From the NCBI GenBank assembly GCA_965216425.1, contig CBDCFV010000004.1:186001-250000 (forward strand): a DNA stretch of 64,000 bases, in the 5' to 3' direction. Shown here piece by piece: positions 1-7,427 of this stretch (position 1 is its first letter; each line of letters starts with the position of its first letter). The notes beneath the pieces were generated by a model. That model had not been told where the DNA came from. It was given only the letters and a program-made list of their open reading frames with translations, and did no database searches. This DNA comes from CBDCFV01 sp965216425 (GTDB lineage Bacteria; Chloroflexota; Dehalococcoidia; Lucifugimonadales; UBA3495). The translations under genes were made by a program, and so were the position numbers.

Positions 1-897
1 ATCCTGGGCGACGGCCGGCGCCAGCGCACCCGCGCCTTCACCGAGCTCCAGTCCCACTACCTGTTCGAGGACCGGTTCGGGCGCCCCGGCAAGGGCAATG
101 ACAAGGGCAAGGTGGAAGGCCTGGTGGGGTACATGCGCCGCAACTTTCTGGTGCCGGTGCCGTCCTTCGAAAGCTTCGATGCGCTGAACGCCTGCCTGGA
201 GCAGCGCTGCCTGGAACGAATGGACGCCCAGCTCAGGGGACACACGGAGACCATCGGCCAGAGGATGGAGCGGGACCTGGACGCCCTGCTGCCCCTGCCG
301 CCGGTGGCCTACGACGCGTGCGACAAGCAGGCTGGCCGGGTGAGTTCGCTGTCCTTGGTAAGGTACAGGACCAACGACTACCCGGTGCCGGTGGCCTACG
401 GATATCGGGACGTCCTGATAAGGGGCTACGTCGACGCAGTGGTGATCAGCTGCGGAACCGAGGTCATCGCCAGCCATCCCAGATCATACGACCGGGACGA
501 CTTCGTCTACGACCCCATCCACTACCTCCCGCTGTTGGAGCGTAAGCCGGGCGCCCTGGACCAGGCCGCTCCGCTGCAGGGCTGGGCTCTGCCCGATGAG
601 TTCGGGACGCTGCGGCGGTTGCTGGAGTCCCGCATGGGACGGCGGGGCAAGCGGGAGTTCGTGCAGATGCTCAGGCTGCTGGAGACCTTCTCCCAGCAGG
701 AGGTGCACGCAGCGGTGAAAGATGCCATCCACCTGGGGTCGCTGAGCTTTGACGCAGTGAAGCACCTGGTGCTGTGCCGGCTGGAGGGGCGGCCGCCCAG
801 GCTGGATATGGAGCTCTATCCCTACCTGCCCCGGGTCAGGGTCAGCACCACCTCCACACAAGACTACATGGCTCTCCTCACAGGGAGGGCGGCATGA
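1..897 (+). CDS. istA: IS21-family transposase IstA, C-terminal part (5' end outside window)
   Basis: The reading frame is open from the first base, so the true start lies upstream of the window and about 298 residues are visible. The visible part begins at the end of the DDE integrase core, with the sequence FGRPGKGNDKGKVEG followed by the YMRRNFLVPVPSF segment that is typical of IS21 transposases, and continues into the long C-terminal region. IstA cuts and joins DNA ends together with the helper ATPase IstB, encoded immediately downstream. The last codon overlaps the istB start (ATGA at 894-897), which implies translational coupling, as usual in IS21. The visible frame shows no break, so this copy may be functional; its N-terminal helix-turn-helix and first catalytic Asp cannot be checked here. 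Confidence 0.93.
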   Translation: MLGDGRRQRTRAFTELQSHYLFEDRFGRPGKGNDKGKVEGLVGYMRRNFLVPVPSFESFDALNACLEQRCLERMDAQLRGHTETIGQRMERDLDALLPLPPVAYDACDKQAGRVSSLSLVRYRTNDYPVPVAYGYRDVLIRGYVDAVVISCGTEVIASHPRSYDRDDFVYDPIHYLPLLERKPGALDQAAPLQGWALPDEFGTLRRLLESRMGRRGKREFVQMLRLLETFSQQEVHAAVKDAIHLGSLSFDAVKHLVLCRLEGRPPRLDMELYPYLPRVRVSTTSTQDYMALLTGRAA

Positions 898-1676
898 ACG
901 ACCGGTCGACGCTGCTATTGGAACACCATCTCAAAGAACTGAAGCTGCCCAGCTTTCTCAGGGAGTACGGTAAGATGGCCGCCCAGTGCGCCGCCGAGGG
1001 TGTGGATCATCCCCAGTACCTGCTCAGGCTCGCGGAACTGGAGCTCATCGACCGCCACCAGCGCATGGTGGAGCGGCGGATCCGCGCCGCCCGATTCCCC
1101 GCGGTGAAGAGTCTGGACACCCTCGACTTCCCGGCAATCCCGTCGCTGAACAAGGCGCTGGTGATGGAACTGGCCCGCTGTGAATACATCCAGCGCCGGG
1201 AGAACGTCATCGCCGTCGGCAACAGCGGCACCGGCAAGACTCACGTGGCCCTGGGGCTGGGGCTGGCCGCCTGCCAGCGCGGGATGTCTGTGGGTTTCAC
1301 CACCGCCGCCGGTCTGGTGCATGAGATGATGGAGGCCAGGGACGAAAGGCGCCTGCTGAACTTGCAGAAACAACTGGCCCGGCTCAACCTGCTGATCATC
1401 GACGAGCTGGGCTTCGTCCCCCTTTCCAGAACCGGCGCGGAACTGCTCTTCGAGGTCTTCAGCCAACGCTACGAGCGGGGCTCCGTCATGGTGACCACCA
1501 ACCTCCCCTTCGACGAGTGGACCGAGGTCTTCGGCTCGGAACGCCTCACCGGAGCGCTGCTGGACCGGCTCACCCACCACGTCCATATCCTGGAAATGAA
1601 CGGCGACAGCTACCGACTCAAAGGCAGTCGGCAGGACGCCACCGCATCGTCTGCACCGGAGCAGGCTGGCGCGTAG
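894..1676 (+). CDS. istB: IS21-family helper ATPase IstB
   Basis: 260-residue AAA+ ATPase that assists IstA during transposition. A Walker A motif (GNSGTGKT) lies near residues 109-116 and a Walker B-like stretch (LLIIDELGF) near residue 170. The C-terminal part has the expected VTTNLPFDEW and GALLDRLTHH segments. I chose the ATG at 894, which overlaps the istA stop codon, over a longer in-frame extension that would run back inside istA. Length matches the family (about 250-260). It is complete and has no frameshift. Together with the upstream gene it makes an IS21 operon; the right end of the element probably lies near 1752-1790. Confidence 0.95.
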   Translation: MNDRSTLLLEHHLKELKLPSFLREYGKMAAQCAAEGVDHPQYLLRLAELELIDRHQRMVERRIRAARFPAVKSLDTLDFPAIPSLNKALVMELARCEYIQRRENVIAVGNSGTGKTHVALGLGLAACQRGMSVGFTTAAGLVHEMMEARDERRLLNLQKQLARLNLLIIDELGFVPLSRTGAELLFEVFSQRYERGSVMVTTNLPFDEWTEVFGSERLTGALLDRLTHHVHILEMNGDSYRLKGSRQDATASSAPEQAGA

Positions 1677-1790
1677 CTCTCCCATGGCCTTCTGCCCACG
1701 GTGCCCGTAGCCACGCCAACGCCAAAATCAGTGTCGTCAGCCATTATCTCGATGGTACACTTTCTCTCCGCCACAGTTGTCGCTGTTCAG
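1677..1790 (+). mobile_element. probable right end of the IS21 element
   Basis: Short non-coding stretch between istB and the next insertion sequence. A segment at about 1752-1790 (tggtacactttctctccgcc and following bases) resembles the terminal sequences I associate with IS21-type elements, but the left end is outside the window so no inverted repeat can be matched. The next element's terminal repeat starts at about 1785, so the two insertion sequences lie directly against each other. Confidence 0.4.
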
Positions 1791-1827
1791 GGAAAATGTC
1801 CGTTTAAGTGGCCGGCAGAAATGTCAC
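1785..1827 (+). repeat. left terminal inverted repeat of the ISNCY-type element
   Basis: Imperfect inverted repeat of the segment at 3371-3414; the strongest match is the inner block ending in GCAGAAATGTCAC, adjacent to the transposase stop codon side. Confidence 0.75.
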
Positions 1828-1831
1828 TCGG

Positions 1832-3361
1832 TTATGCGGTCATGGTATCAGATGATGACGGCGTAGGACCCGCCCAGGGTCGCCGGGTTGGAGGACCGTC
1901 GGCGTCCAGATATTTCCTCACGGTGGCTCTGTGGATTCCCAACTCCCACTCGATCGCTCGAAGCGACATCCCCTTGCGCCGGGCTTTCTGAATCGCCTTC
2001 CATCTCTCCCTCTCCAGGAACGTCGGCTTGTGCGGGGAGGCGGCTTTGGGCTTGCCGGCTGGAACAGCGCTGTCTGGGATGGCCGCTTGATCCTCCTCAT
2101 CCTCTGCCCCTGAGTCCAGTGGTTGGAGAGCCGCGGTCCAGCGTTCGCCCAGGCCGTTGGCGCCGGAGGGCGCGACAGGAACGACTGCGGAATTCTGGTG
2201 GCCGTTTCGAAGAAATACCGGACTGGGCGGAGCCTCCTGGGCAGGGAGGATGCGCCCTTCGTGCCGCACCGACAGCCGGCCGTCCAGTCCTTCCAGGACC
2301 TCCACCGCCGCCCCGGCATAGCTGGGGCGTTCCGCACCTGGCAGCAACTGGATGGTGTGCAACTGGAACCTAACCGTGTTGTCCCTGGCTACTTTCCTGC
2401 GGTGCTTGAAGCACAGGACCTGTTCCGGGCACAGCTCCGGGTCCAGAGGCCGAAATGCAGGCTCAGGGTGTTGCGGGGGAACTGGGAACCGCTGGTTGAA
2501 CCGCGGCAGGAACTGCTCCAGCACCCTGTTGGCTTCCCCGATGCTGCTCGCCCCGGCCAGCCGGAGTTCAGTAACCAGCCGGTCCTGGAACGTTCCCGCC
2601 GAGCGCTCCACCCGGCCCTTGGCCTGGGGTGACAGGGCAAAGATCACCTGGATCCCCAGCTCGTCCATGGCCCGGCTGAACTCGGTTGGCATCCCGGGGA
2701 GGCCGGAGCCTGGCGTGTGCCTGAAGACCCCGTGCCGGTCGGTGTAGAGGGCGAGGGGTATGCCGGCATGCTTCACCAGGCCGTGGATGAGCAGGAAGTA
2801 ACTGAGGGCGTCCTCCTGCGCGCAGAATAGGGCGTCGACCACCGTGCCGGTGGCATCGTCCACGGCGATCAGCAGCGTGAACGGCGGCGCCTGGTCCCCC
2901 AGCCACGGGTGATGACTGCCGTCCATCTGGATCAGCATTCCCTTCCGGGGCATTCGCTGGCGGCGCACCCGGTGCTTGGGCGGACGCCTTCGCCGCGGAC
3001 TGCTCAGACCGGCGTTGACCAGGATGCGCCGCAGGGTGGTCCGGCCGATGTCGATGCCGTCGCGCTCACTCAGCAACTCGCTGAGATGGGTGTGGTTGGC
3101 CCCCGCGTATCTGGTACGAGCCAGGTGAACCACGGCGGTTGCAACGGGCTCGGGTGTTGCGTTGGTTGGCCTGCGGCCACGATGACCGTGAGCAACGGCG
3201 GCAGCGCCCAGTTCCCGGTAAGCCGCCAGAATACGCCTGGTGTGGCGATTGGTGACACCCATCAGCGTGGCTGTTTGGTCCAGAGTCATGTGCTCAGCGA
3301 GCAAACTGTTCAGGACCTGAAGTCTTGCCTGTTCTTTTTGAGTCAATGTCACATTCTCCAT
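1832..3361 (-). CDS. ISNCY-family DDE transposase
   Basis: 509-residue transposase. The N-terminus (residues 1-70) has a helix-turn-helix of the form LDQTATLMGVTNRHTRRIL, and a second DNA-binding segment follows (GRTTLRRILVNAGL). The RNase H-like core has the three acidic residues in recognisable settings: MDGSHHPWLG, LYTDRHGVF and KGRVERSAGTFQDRL. A C-terminal tail has another helix-turn-helix-like motif (MSLRAIEWELGIHRATVRKYL, residues about 470-490). The start ATG at 3361 lies just inside the right terminal repeat. No break is visible, so the copy may be active. Assignment to ISNCY (not IS481) rests on overall arrangement and is fairly but not completely sure. Confidence 0.85.
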   Translation of the reverse strand: MENVTLTQKEQARLQVLNSLLAEHMTLDQTATLMGVTNRHTRRILAAYRELGAAAVAHGHRGRRPTNATPEPVATAVVHLARTRYAGANHTHLSELLSERDGIDIGRTTLRRILVNAGLSSPRRRRPPKHRVRRQRMPRKGMLIQMDGSHHPWLGDQAPPFTLLIAVDDATGTVVDALFCAQEDALSYFLLIHGLVKHAGIPLALYTDRHGVFRHTPGSGLPGMPTEFSRAMDELGIQVIFALSPQAKGRVERSAGTFQDRLVTELRLAGASSIGEANRVLEQFLPRFNQRFPVPPQHPEPAFRPLDPELCPEQVLCFKHRRKVARDNTVRFQLHTIQLLPGAERPSYAGAAVEVLEGLDGRLSVRHEGRILPAQEAPPSPVFLRNGHQNSAVVPVAPSGANGLGERWTAALQPLDSGAEDEEDQAAIPDSAVPAGKPKAASPHKPTFLERERWKAIQKARRKGMSLRAIEWELGIHRATVRKYLDADGPPTRRPWAGPTPSSSDTMTA

Positions 3362-3370
3362 AAGGGGAGT

Positions 3371-3414
3371 GTGACATTTCTGCTGGCCAGTTAGAGCGGA
3401 CGCTTTCGCTGGAC
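3371..3414 (-). repeat. right terminal inverted repeat of the ISNCY-type element
   Basis: Begins GTGACATTTCTGC just upstream of the transposase start and runs outward to about 3414. It is the partner of the repeat at 1785-1827. The transposase promoter probably lies in or beside it. Confidence 0.75.
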
Positions 3415-3468
3415 GTCAACACCACAGTGGTATGTTTTGCCGCCACCCTTGACACCCTGCCTCTCCTC

Positions 3469-3592
3469 TCGCTAGACCGCACTGCCGGTGGTGACCCAGT
3501 TGGGGCTTAAAGGTGATATTAGGTGCGGTGGAGTCCTCGCGGTCGTCTTCAAGACCCCCAAAATGCACATCCCACCTTGGTATTGGTTTAGT
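3469..3592 (+). repeat. copy A of a dispersed MITE-like element, left end missing
   Basis: About 124 bp that is clearly related to 6481-6593: both start TCGCTAGACCGCACTG, share CCCAGTTGGGGC, GGAGTCC and CGGTCGTCTTC, and end in the same TIR-like block ATGCACATCCCACCTTGG through GGTTTAGT. Copy A carries a 14-base insertion relative to copy B and lacks the left terminal repeat that copy B has. It lies directly between the ISNCY element and the DCC-family gene. Confidence 0.75.
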
Positions 3593-3638
3593 ACAATAGA
3601 ATGTAAGGACAGGAGAATCAGACCCGGCGGGTGTTGAT

Positions 3639-4031
3639 ATGGTAGTGAAGGGGCGGTATCGCCTGTTGTACGACGGCGCGTGCCCGATATGCAGCCGGGA
3701 AGTGCTGTGGCTTCACCATCGTCGCCCGGAAGCCATCGAAGCCGTGGACATCGCGGCGAAGGACTTCGACGCCGACGGATACGGCCTCACCGCCGACCAA
3801 GTAGACGCCGCCCTGTACGGCATCTGCCCCGACGGCAGCGTCACGGTGGGGATGGACAGCCTGCGCGAGGCTTACCGGCTGGCCGGGCTGGGCTGGCTGA
3901 TGAACTGGACCAGCTGGTGGCCAGCGCGCCCGGCCTTCAACGCCTTCTACCGCTGGTTCGCCCGCAACCGCATGCGCATCGGCAGACTGCTGGGGCGCCA
4001 GGACGACTGCGCCGACAACTGCCGGTTCTGA
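3639..4031 (+). CDS. DCC/DUF393-family thiol-disulfide oxidoreductase-like protein
   Basis: 130-residue protein. The N-terminal LLYDGACPICSRE has the YDGxCxxC motif (Cys15 and Cys18) that defines the DCC family (DUF393), small thioredoxin-fold proteins of unknown physiological substrate. The rest of the chain (GxxxxxALYGICPDGSVTVGMDSLREAYRL) also follows the family pattern, with two further cysteines near the C-terminus (DDCADNCRF). The start ATG gives the expected short lead before the motif; no strong ribosome site is visible. It sits alone between mobile elements, so it may be cargo or a remnant of the pre-insertion chromosome. Confidence 0.8.
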   Translation: MVVKGRYRLLYDGACPICSREVLWLHHRRPEAIEAVDIAAKDFDADGYGLTADQVDAALYGICPDGSVTVGMDSLREAYRLAGLGWLMNWTSWWPARPAFNAFYRWFARNRMRIGRLLGRQDDCADNCRF

Positions 4032-4107
4032 TGCCACCGGAATAGACTGTAAACCACTAAAGGTAGAATTCGTCACTCTACTAACCCAACTACGGAGACG
4101 CATTTCG

Positions 4108-4347
4108 TCAGCATAGCGGCGGATTCAGGCCAGATCGAAGGCCTACCTGGAGTAGCGGAATTTTCTCAAAGAGGCTCCGCCGGTTACACCTGCCCACGTC
4201 CTTGAAGCCCTGCTCGCAGTCGGCCAACACCCGGCGCTGGTTCTCCAGGTTGTTGGCGTCGGCGTCGCTGCCTACCGACACGCGGGCGTATCCGAACAGT
4301 TTCCGCTCATTTTTCGTTGGCCCCCGATTATGGCATGGCGGCATCAT
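4108..4347 (-). pseudogene. truncated serine recombinase (resolvase/invertase) fragment
   Basis: The translated stretch FGYARVSVGSDADANNLENQ followed by QRRVLADCEQGFKDVG matches the extreme N-terminus of resolvase-type serine recombinases, including the YARVS motif that carries the catalytic serine. After about 45 residues the similarity stops and the frame runs into unrelated sequence. The catalytic domain remainder and the DNA-binding domain are missing, so this is a relic. It is consistent with a zone that has taken repeated insertions. Confidence 0.7.
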
Positions 4348-5303
4348 ACTGCGGCAGGCAGAGTTCTGGCTATGCTCATATTCGTCCCTTTCTGACAGGG
4401 GTGGCCGTCCGGACGGCCCGGATCTGAGGGCGGTTTAGACCACAGTGCGCAGTCGGCCTACGATTCCGCCCGCAGCTTTTCTGGTGAAGCAACGGGAACT
4501 GCAGCACTAATTGTCGTTGATCACAGGGTCTCGCTGATCAGGCCCTTAGCCTGTTTCTTGGCCTTCCGCGCTCCCTGGCCAGGCACTTCAGCGAGGCCTT
4601 GACCAGCGGCCGCGACGTCGGGTCCGGGTGTCAGCCCAGCCGGTGCGCCGCAGCGTTCGCCACCAGGCGGGCGCGCGCGGTGGCCATCATCCTGCCGTCG
4701 GTCTCCACCAAGTGATACCGGTAACGGCCGACGCCGGCCGGAGCTGCCGGCAGGCCAGCGCACCGGTGCTCCAGGCGTTAGATGGTGAAGTCCCTCCAGT
4801 CGGCAACGTAGGCGCGCCGGATGCTGTAATAGGGAACCAGCCAACGCAGTGTGGACAGGGTGCTGGGATGCGCCCCCAGGTACGGTCACGAGGACACTGG
4901 AGCAGGCATCGGCCCCAACGTCTATCTGACCCGCGGCAGATTCTCCTTCAGCACCCCCGAGAATTCGGAGCCATCATTACGGTAGACATCGCGACCGCCT
5001 TTGTCCGGTGTAAGCAGCGGAGTTAAAGTCGGCCACATAGACGGATTGAGCGGCTGATATTCGGCGGTTGCAGAGAGCACCGCCAAATATGAAAGCAGGG
5101 AGTGACACCAGGGTATCGTAAGCCCTGCACCGACGCATGCACTCAGCATGAATGGGGATATGGCGTGCCCTGCGGCGGCGGACATCGCCGACCTGAGCAG
5201 TATGAACACGGCCCCGGCAGTGGGACAGAGAAGCCGGCCATCCCTCGAGCTTCTCCGGAACACGCCTGAATTCTCCCGGGAGTTGCAAGCCACCGCGGGT
5301 GAA
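4348..5303. other. stretch without a convincing intact gene
   Basis: On the minus strand around 4540-4880 the frames read like a broken coding sequence (for example YHLVETDGRMMATARARLV, interrupted by stops and frame changes), perhaps another transposase relic, but I cannot name the family. The rest, including open frames at 4922-5353 (minus) and 5148-6305 (plus), has no recognisable domain and looks like chance open frames in GC-rich DNA. Confidence 0.4.
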
Positions 5304-5621
5304 CTAAATAACCCGGTCTCCCCGCCTTGGCGTGGACTGGCTGTCCGGCTCACCCGCCACCCCGGGCAGCGGGGTCAACATTACGCGCCAACGGGGAGTT
5401 TCCTTGGACGCCTCGACCAGGAATTCCCCCAGCAGGACATCGATGTCAATATCGTCGAATTCGAAGTTGAAGGCGGCCTTCACGTCGGCCGGGCAGACGA
5501 CGCCCGCGGTAGCGTTGTTCTCGCGTCCCACCCGCCTCAGTTCCTCGCGTTCGGCGAGGGTCATATTCACCCGGCGGTGACAGCCGGCAATGGCGCATTT
5601 GACCGGGACTTTGCTAGGCAT
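5304..5621 (-). CDS. hypothetical protein with Cys/His-containing N-terminus
   Basis: If started at the ATG at 5621 this encodes about 105 residues: MPSKVPVKCAIAGCHRRVNM with a C-x4-C-H arrangement, an acidic middle (FEFDDIDIDVLLGEFLVEA) and a basic tail. The open frame extends upstream into the IS701 relic, so the long version is a fusion with transposase debris and the internal start is preferred. A weak AGGGGA lies very close to the start. No family is recognised. It could be a real small gene or an accidental frame; composition favours a real one. Confidence 0.4.
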   Translation of the reverse strand: MPSKVPVKCAIAGCHRRVNMTLAEREELRRVGRENNATAGVVCPADVKAAFNFEFDDIDIDVLLGEFLVEASKETPRWRVMLTPLPGVAGEPDSQSTPRRGDRVI

Positions 5622-5639
5622 TCCCCTAATATTACAACG

Positions 5640-6262
5640 ACAGCTCAAGGAGGGGGTTCGGGCAGGCGCGGAAGCGGCGCAGCATTTCGCGTGGGAGCGG
5701 CTGGCCCGCTCGTTGTGTGGCTGCGTACCCTCCAGCCGCCCCAACAACTCAGCCGGCCCGAACCGTTCCCGGGCAGCATCCCCCAAAACACCCGGTACAC
5801 CTGCGGCCTCGTGAGCCGCGGCATCTTTACTCTCTCCAATCCCGTTGCAGGCTCAGAAGAAACGCCCCGGCCAGCAGGCACAGGGCCACATGGTGATGCC
5901 AGCCCGCCCAGTGCGGGTCTCGTACTCGTCCAGCCCCGCGTCGCTCTTCTCCGTCTCGAACTCGGTCTCAATACGCCACCGGGAGCCTCCCACGCAGGCC
6001 AGGGTCTCCAACGGGGTAGCCTCCGGAGCGTTGGACAGGTAGTAGCGGGGTTCGCTGCCTTCCAAGTAAAGGCGGTAAATGGCCCAGTGGATTTCGCCGG
6101 GCCTGCACCAGTAGGGTCTGGAGATAATGACGGCTGTGGTCCCGCGCCTCCCTGCAGCCAAACAGCGAACCGAAGTAAGCGTGAGAATGCTGAAAAGCCC
6201 CGTACACCTGCTCGAAAGCCGCCGCCTCCATCTCCCTGCTTCACCTGCCCTAGCCTTCCCAA
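5640..6262 (-). pseudogene. IS701-family transposase, internally deleted and frameshifted
   Basis: Pieces of an IS701 (IS4-like DDE) transposase are spread over different frames in the right order. An N-terminal-like piece reads LFGCREARDHSRHYLQTLL. A C-terminal catalytic piece reads PRYYLSNAPEATPLETLA then SRWRIETEFETEKSDAGLDE, holding the YREK-like signature. After a frame change comes KMPRLTRPQVYRV, and after another AARERFGPAELLGRL and HNERASRSHAKC. Roughly 200 residues of the middle are absent. The gene cannot make a working transposase. Confidence 0.8.
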
Positions 6263-6300
6263 TTACCCGGTCATCATGTCATGCCAACCGCCGTTGGACC

Positions 6301-6593
6301 ACTAGTACTACAACGACGCGTTATGAGAAAACACGCTCAGGTCTTCTTCTTCAGCTACGGACCGTTCATCATGGGAGACTCGCACTCGTTCGTTGCCAGT
6401 TTCAAAATCCGCCCACGAGTTACCTTGTAGGACAACGCGTCGTTGTAGTACTAAACTAAAGCCAAGGTGAAATGTACATATCGCTAGACCGCACTGTCGG
6501 TGGCAACCCAGTTGGGGCCCAGAGGAGCCGCGGAGTCCTTTCGGTCGTCTTCTATATCCCAAAATGCACATCCCACCTTGGTATTGGTTTAGT
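6301..6593 (+). mobile_element. MITE-like element (copy B) carrying a second element nested in its left end
   Basis: The left end (ACTA at 6301-6304, continued by AACTAAAGCCAAGGTG at 6454-6469) and the right end (6564-6593) are inverted repeats of about 30 bp: ACTAAACTAAAGCCAAGG against the reverse complement ACTAAACCAATACCAAGG, then GTG.. ATGT.CAT. The interior matches copy A at 3469-3592. There is no coding capacity. The left end is split by the 147-bp element at 6305-6451, inserted at a TA. Confidence 0.75.
6305..6451 (+). mobile_element. nested 147-bp MITE-like element with perfect 18-bp terminal inverted repeats
   Basis: The left arm GTACTACAACGACGCGTT (6305-6322) is the exact reverse complement of the right arm at 6434-6451. 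A TA dinucleotide flanks both sides (6303-6304 and 6452-6453), the target-site duplication made by Tc1/mariner-IS630 type transposition. Removing the element and one TA restores the left terminal repeat of the host element, which supports true insertion. No gene is present, so it needs a transposase supplied from elsewhere. Confidence 0.85.
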
Positions 6594-6940
6594 GCGTTGA
6601 GTACGCACCGAGATACGCGCGTTCAGTTCCTGCTCGGTTGGACGGCAGCGTGCATGTGGTGCTTGCAATGATCAGTGGTTCAGCCTCCTTGACGATCCCA
6701 TCCTGAAAACAACTCGCTTGACCGTCTGACCGATGCCAGCTACCGGATCTCAAGGACACACGGGCTGCAACCTCATACAAGTCCTAATCAGTGGCGTCCG
6801 GAGTGGATAATTGGGTATGGTGGTGACTGGCGGGAACACCGTGGCGATTGACCAGTTTGAATGAGAGGAGCTTTTTGGCAGTGGCCGCTTGTCGTATTGG
6901 GCTCTCCAATGGGATTCGCACAGTTGATGCAGAATGGATT
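6594..6940. other. gene-free stretch between MITE and excisionase-like gene
   Basis: No supported gene. The composition becomes more AT-rich than the rest of the window, as in the following integrase module, which hints that the boundary of the integrated segment may lie here. No direct repeat of the tRNA-Thr 3' end was found in it by eye. Confidence 0.4.
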
Positions 6941-7225
6941 TTAATCGTCTTCATTCTCCAAATCCTGAGCGAAATCATGGAGAGCGTCTAATCGCACTAG
7001 CAGGCGTCGGCCTAGATGGAACGACTTCAGTTTTCCGCTCCTGATATAGTCGCTTATAGTAGAGGGAGCGACACCTAGGAGTGCAGCAGCCTGTTCCACC
7101 GATACGGCCACTGGCAGAGGTGTAGCGACTAACGCTGGTGCGGCTCTCGATAGACCCACCTCATCCAAGAGTTTTTGAATCTTACCGATTGTCTCCATTA
7201 ATTGCCGTTCTATAGGAGTGGACAT
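6941..7225 (-). CDS. excisionase-like MerR/helix-turn-helix DNA-binding protein
   Basis: About 94 residues if started at the ATG at 7225, which has CGAGG a few bases upstream; an ATG at 7273 would add 16 residues. The C-terminal half is the classic excisionase-family fold: VSVEQAAALLGVAPSTISDY then IRSGKLKSFHLGRRLLVRLD. It is divergent from the integrase gene at 7428 and shares its intergenic region, where a near-perfect inverted repeat lies at 7342-7379. The likely role is a directionality factor or small regulator for the integrase; this is inferred from context. Confidence 0.75.
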   Translation of the reverse strand: MSTPIERQLMETIGKIQKLLDEVGLSRAAPALVATPLPVAVSVEQAAALLGVAPSTISDYIRSGKLKSFHLGRRLLVRLDALHDFAQDLENEDD

Positions 7226-7341
7226 CGTGTGCCTCGGAGTAGGAGTATTTGAGCGGGCGACTCCAGACCTCACGGAGAGGGATTTCTGACACTAAGGAAT
7301 AGTTTCTTGCATGACGATCCCCTAAAATACGGTATGGTTCC

Positions 7342-7379
7342 TAATGATAAAACGATGGGTCGTTTGCGTTTTGTCATTA
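7342..7379. promoter_or_regulatory. inverted repeat between excisionase-like gene and integrase
   Basis: Arms TAATGATAAAACG (7342-7354) and CGTTTTGTCATTA (7367-7379) differ at one position across 13 bases and enclose a 12-base spacer. The site lies between the divergent starts at 7225 and 7428. It may be an operator for the small DNA-binding protein, an Xis/Int arm-type site, or part of the attachment region. Confidence 0.6.
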
Positions 7380-7427
7380 AGAGTGAATCTGGAGCTGGGG
7401 GATCGATTGATATTGTGAGGTGAGATC

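Larger units (their letters stand above)
1785..3414 (-). mobile_element. complete ISNCY-type insertion sequence with imperfect terminal inverted repeats
   Basis: The transposase gene 1832-3361 is bracketed by matching ends. The left end (1785-1827) and the reverse complement of the right end (3371-3414) share blocks such as GAAA..GTCCG, TGGCC.GCAGAAATGTCAC, and outward GT.CAG. The repeats are about 43 bp with scattered mismatches. The element is about 1.63 kb and both ends plus the transposase look intact. I could not identify a convincing target-site duplication, so the exact outer boundaries are approximate. Confidence 0.75.

Noticed and set aside
4521..4889. 122-codon minus-strand frame
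   Set aside because: Reads as an out-of-frame translation of an older broken gene; family not identifiable.
5148..6305. 385-codon plus-strand frame
   Set aside because: Low-complexity translation running opposite to the IS701 relic; no domain.
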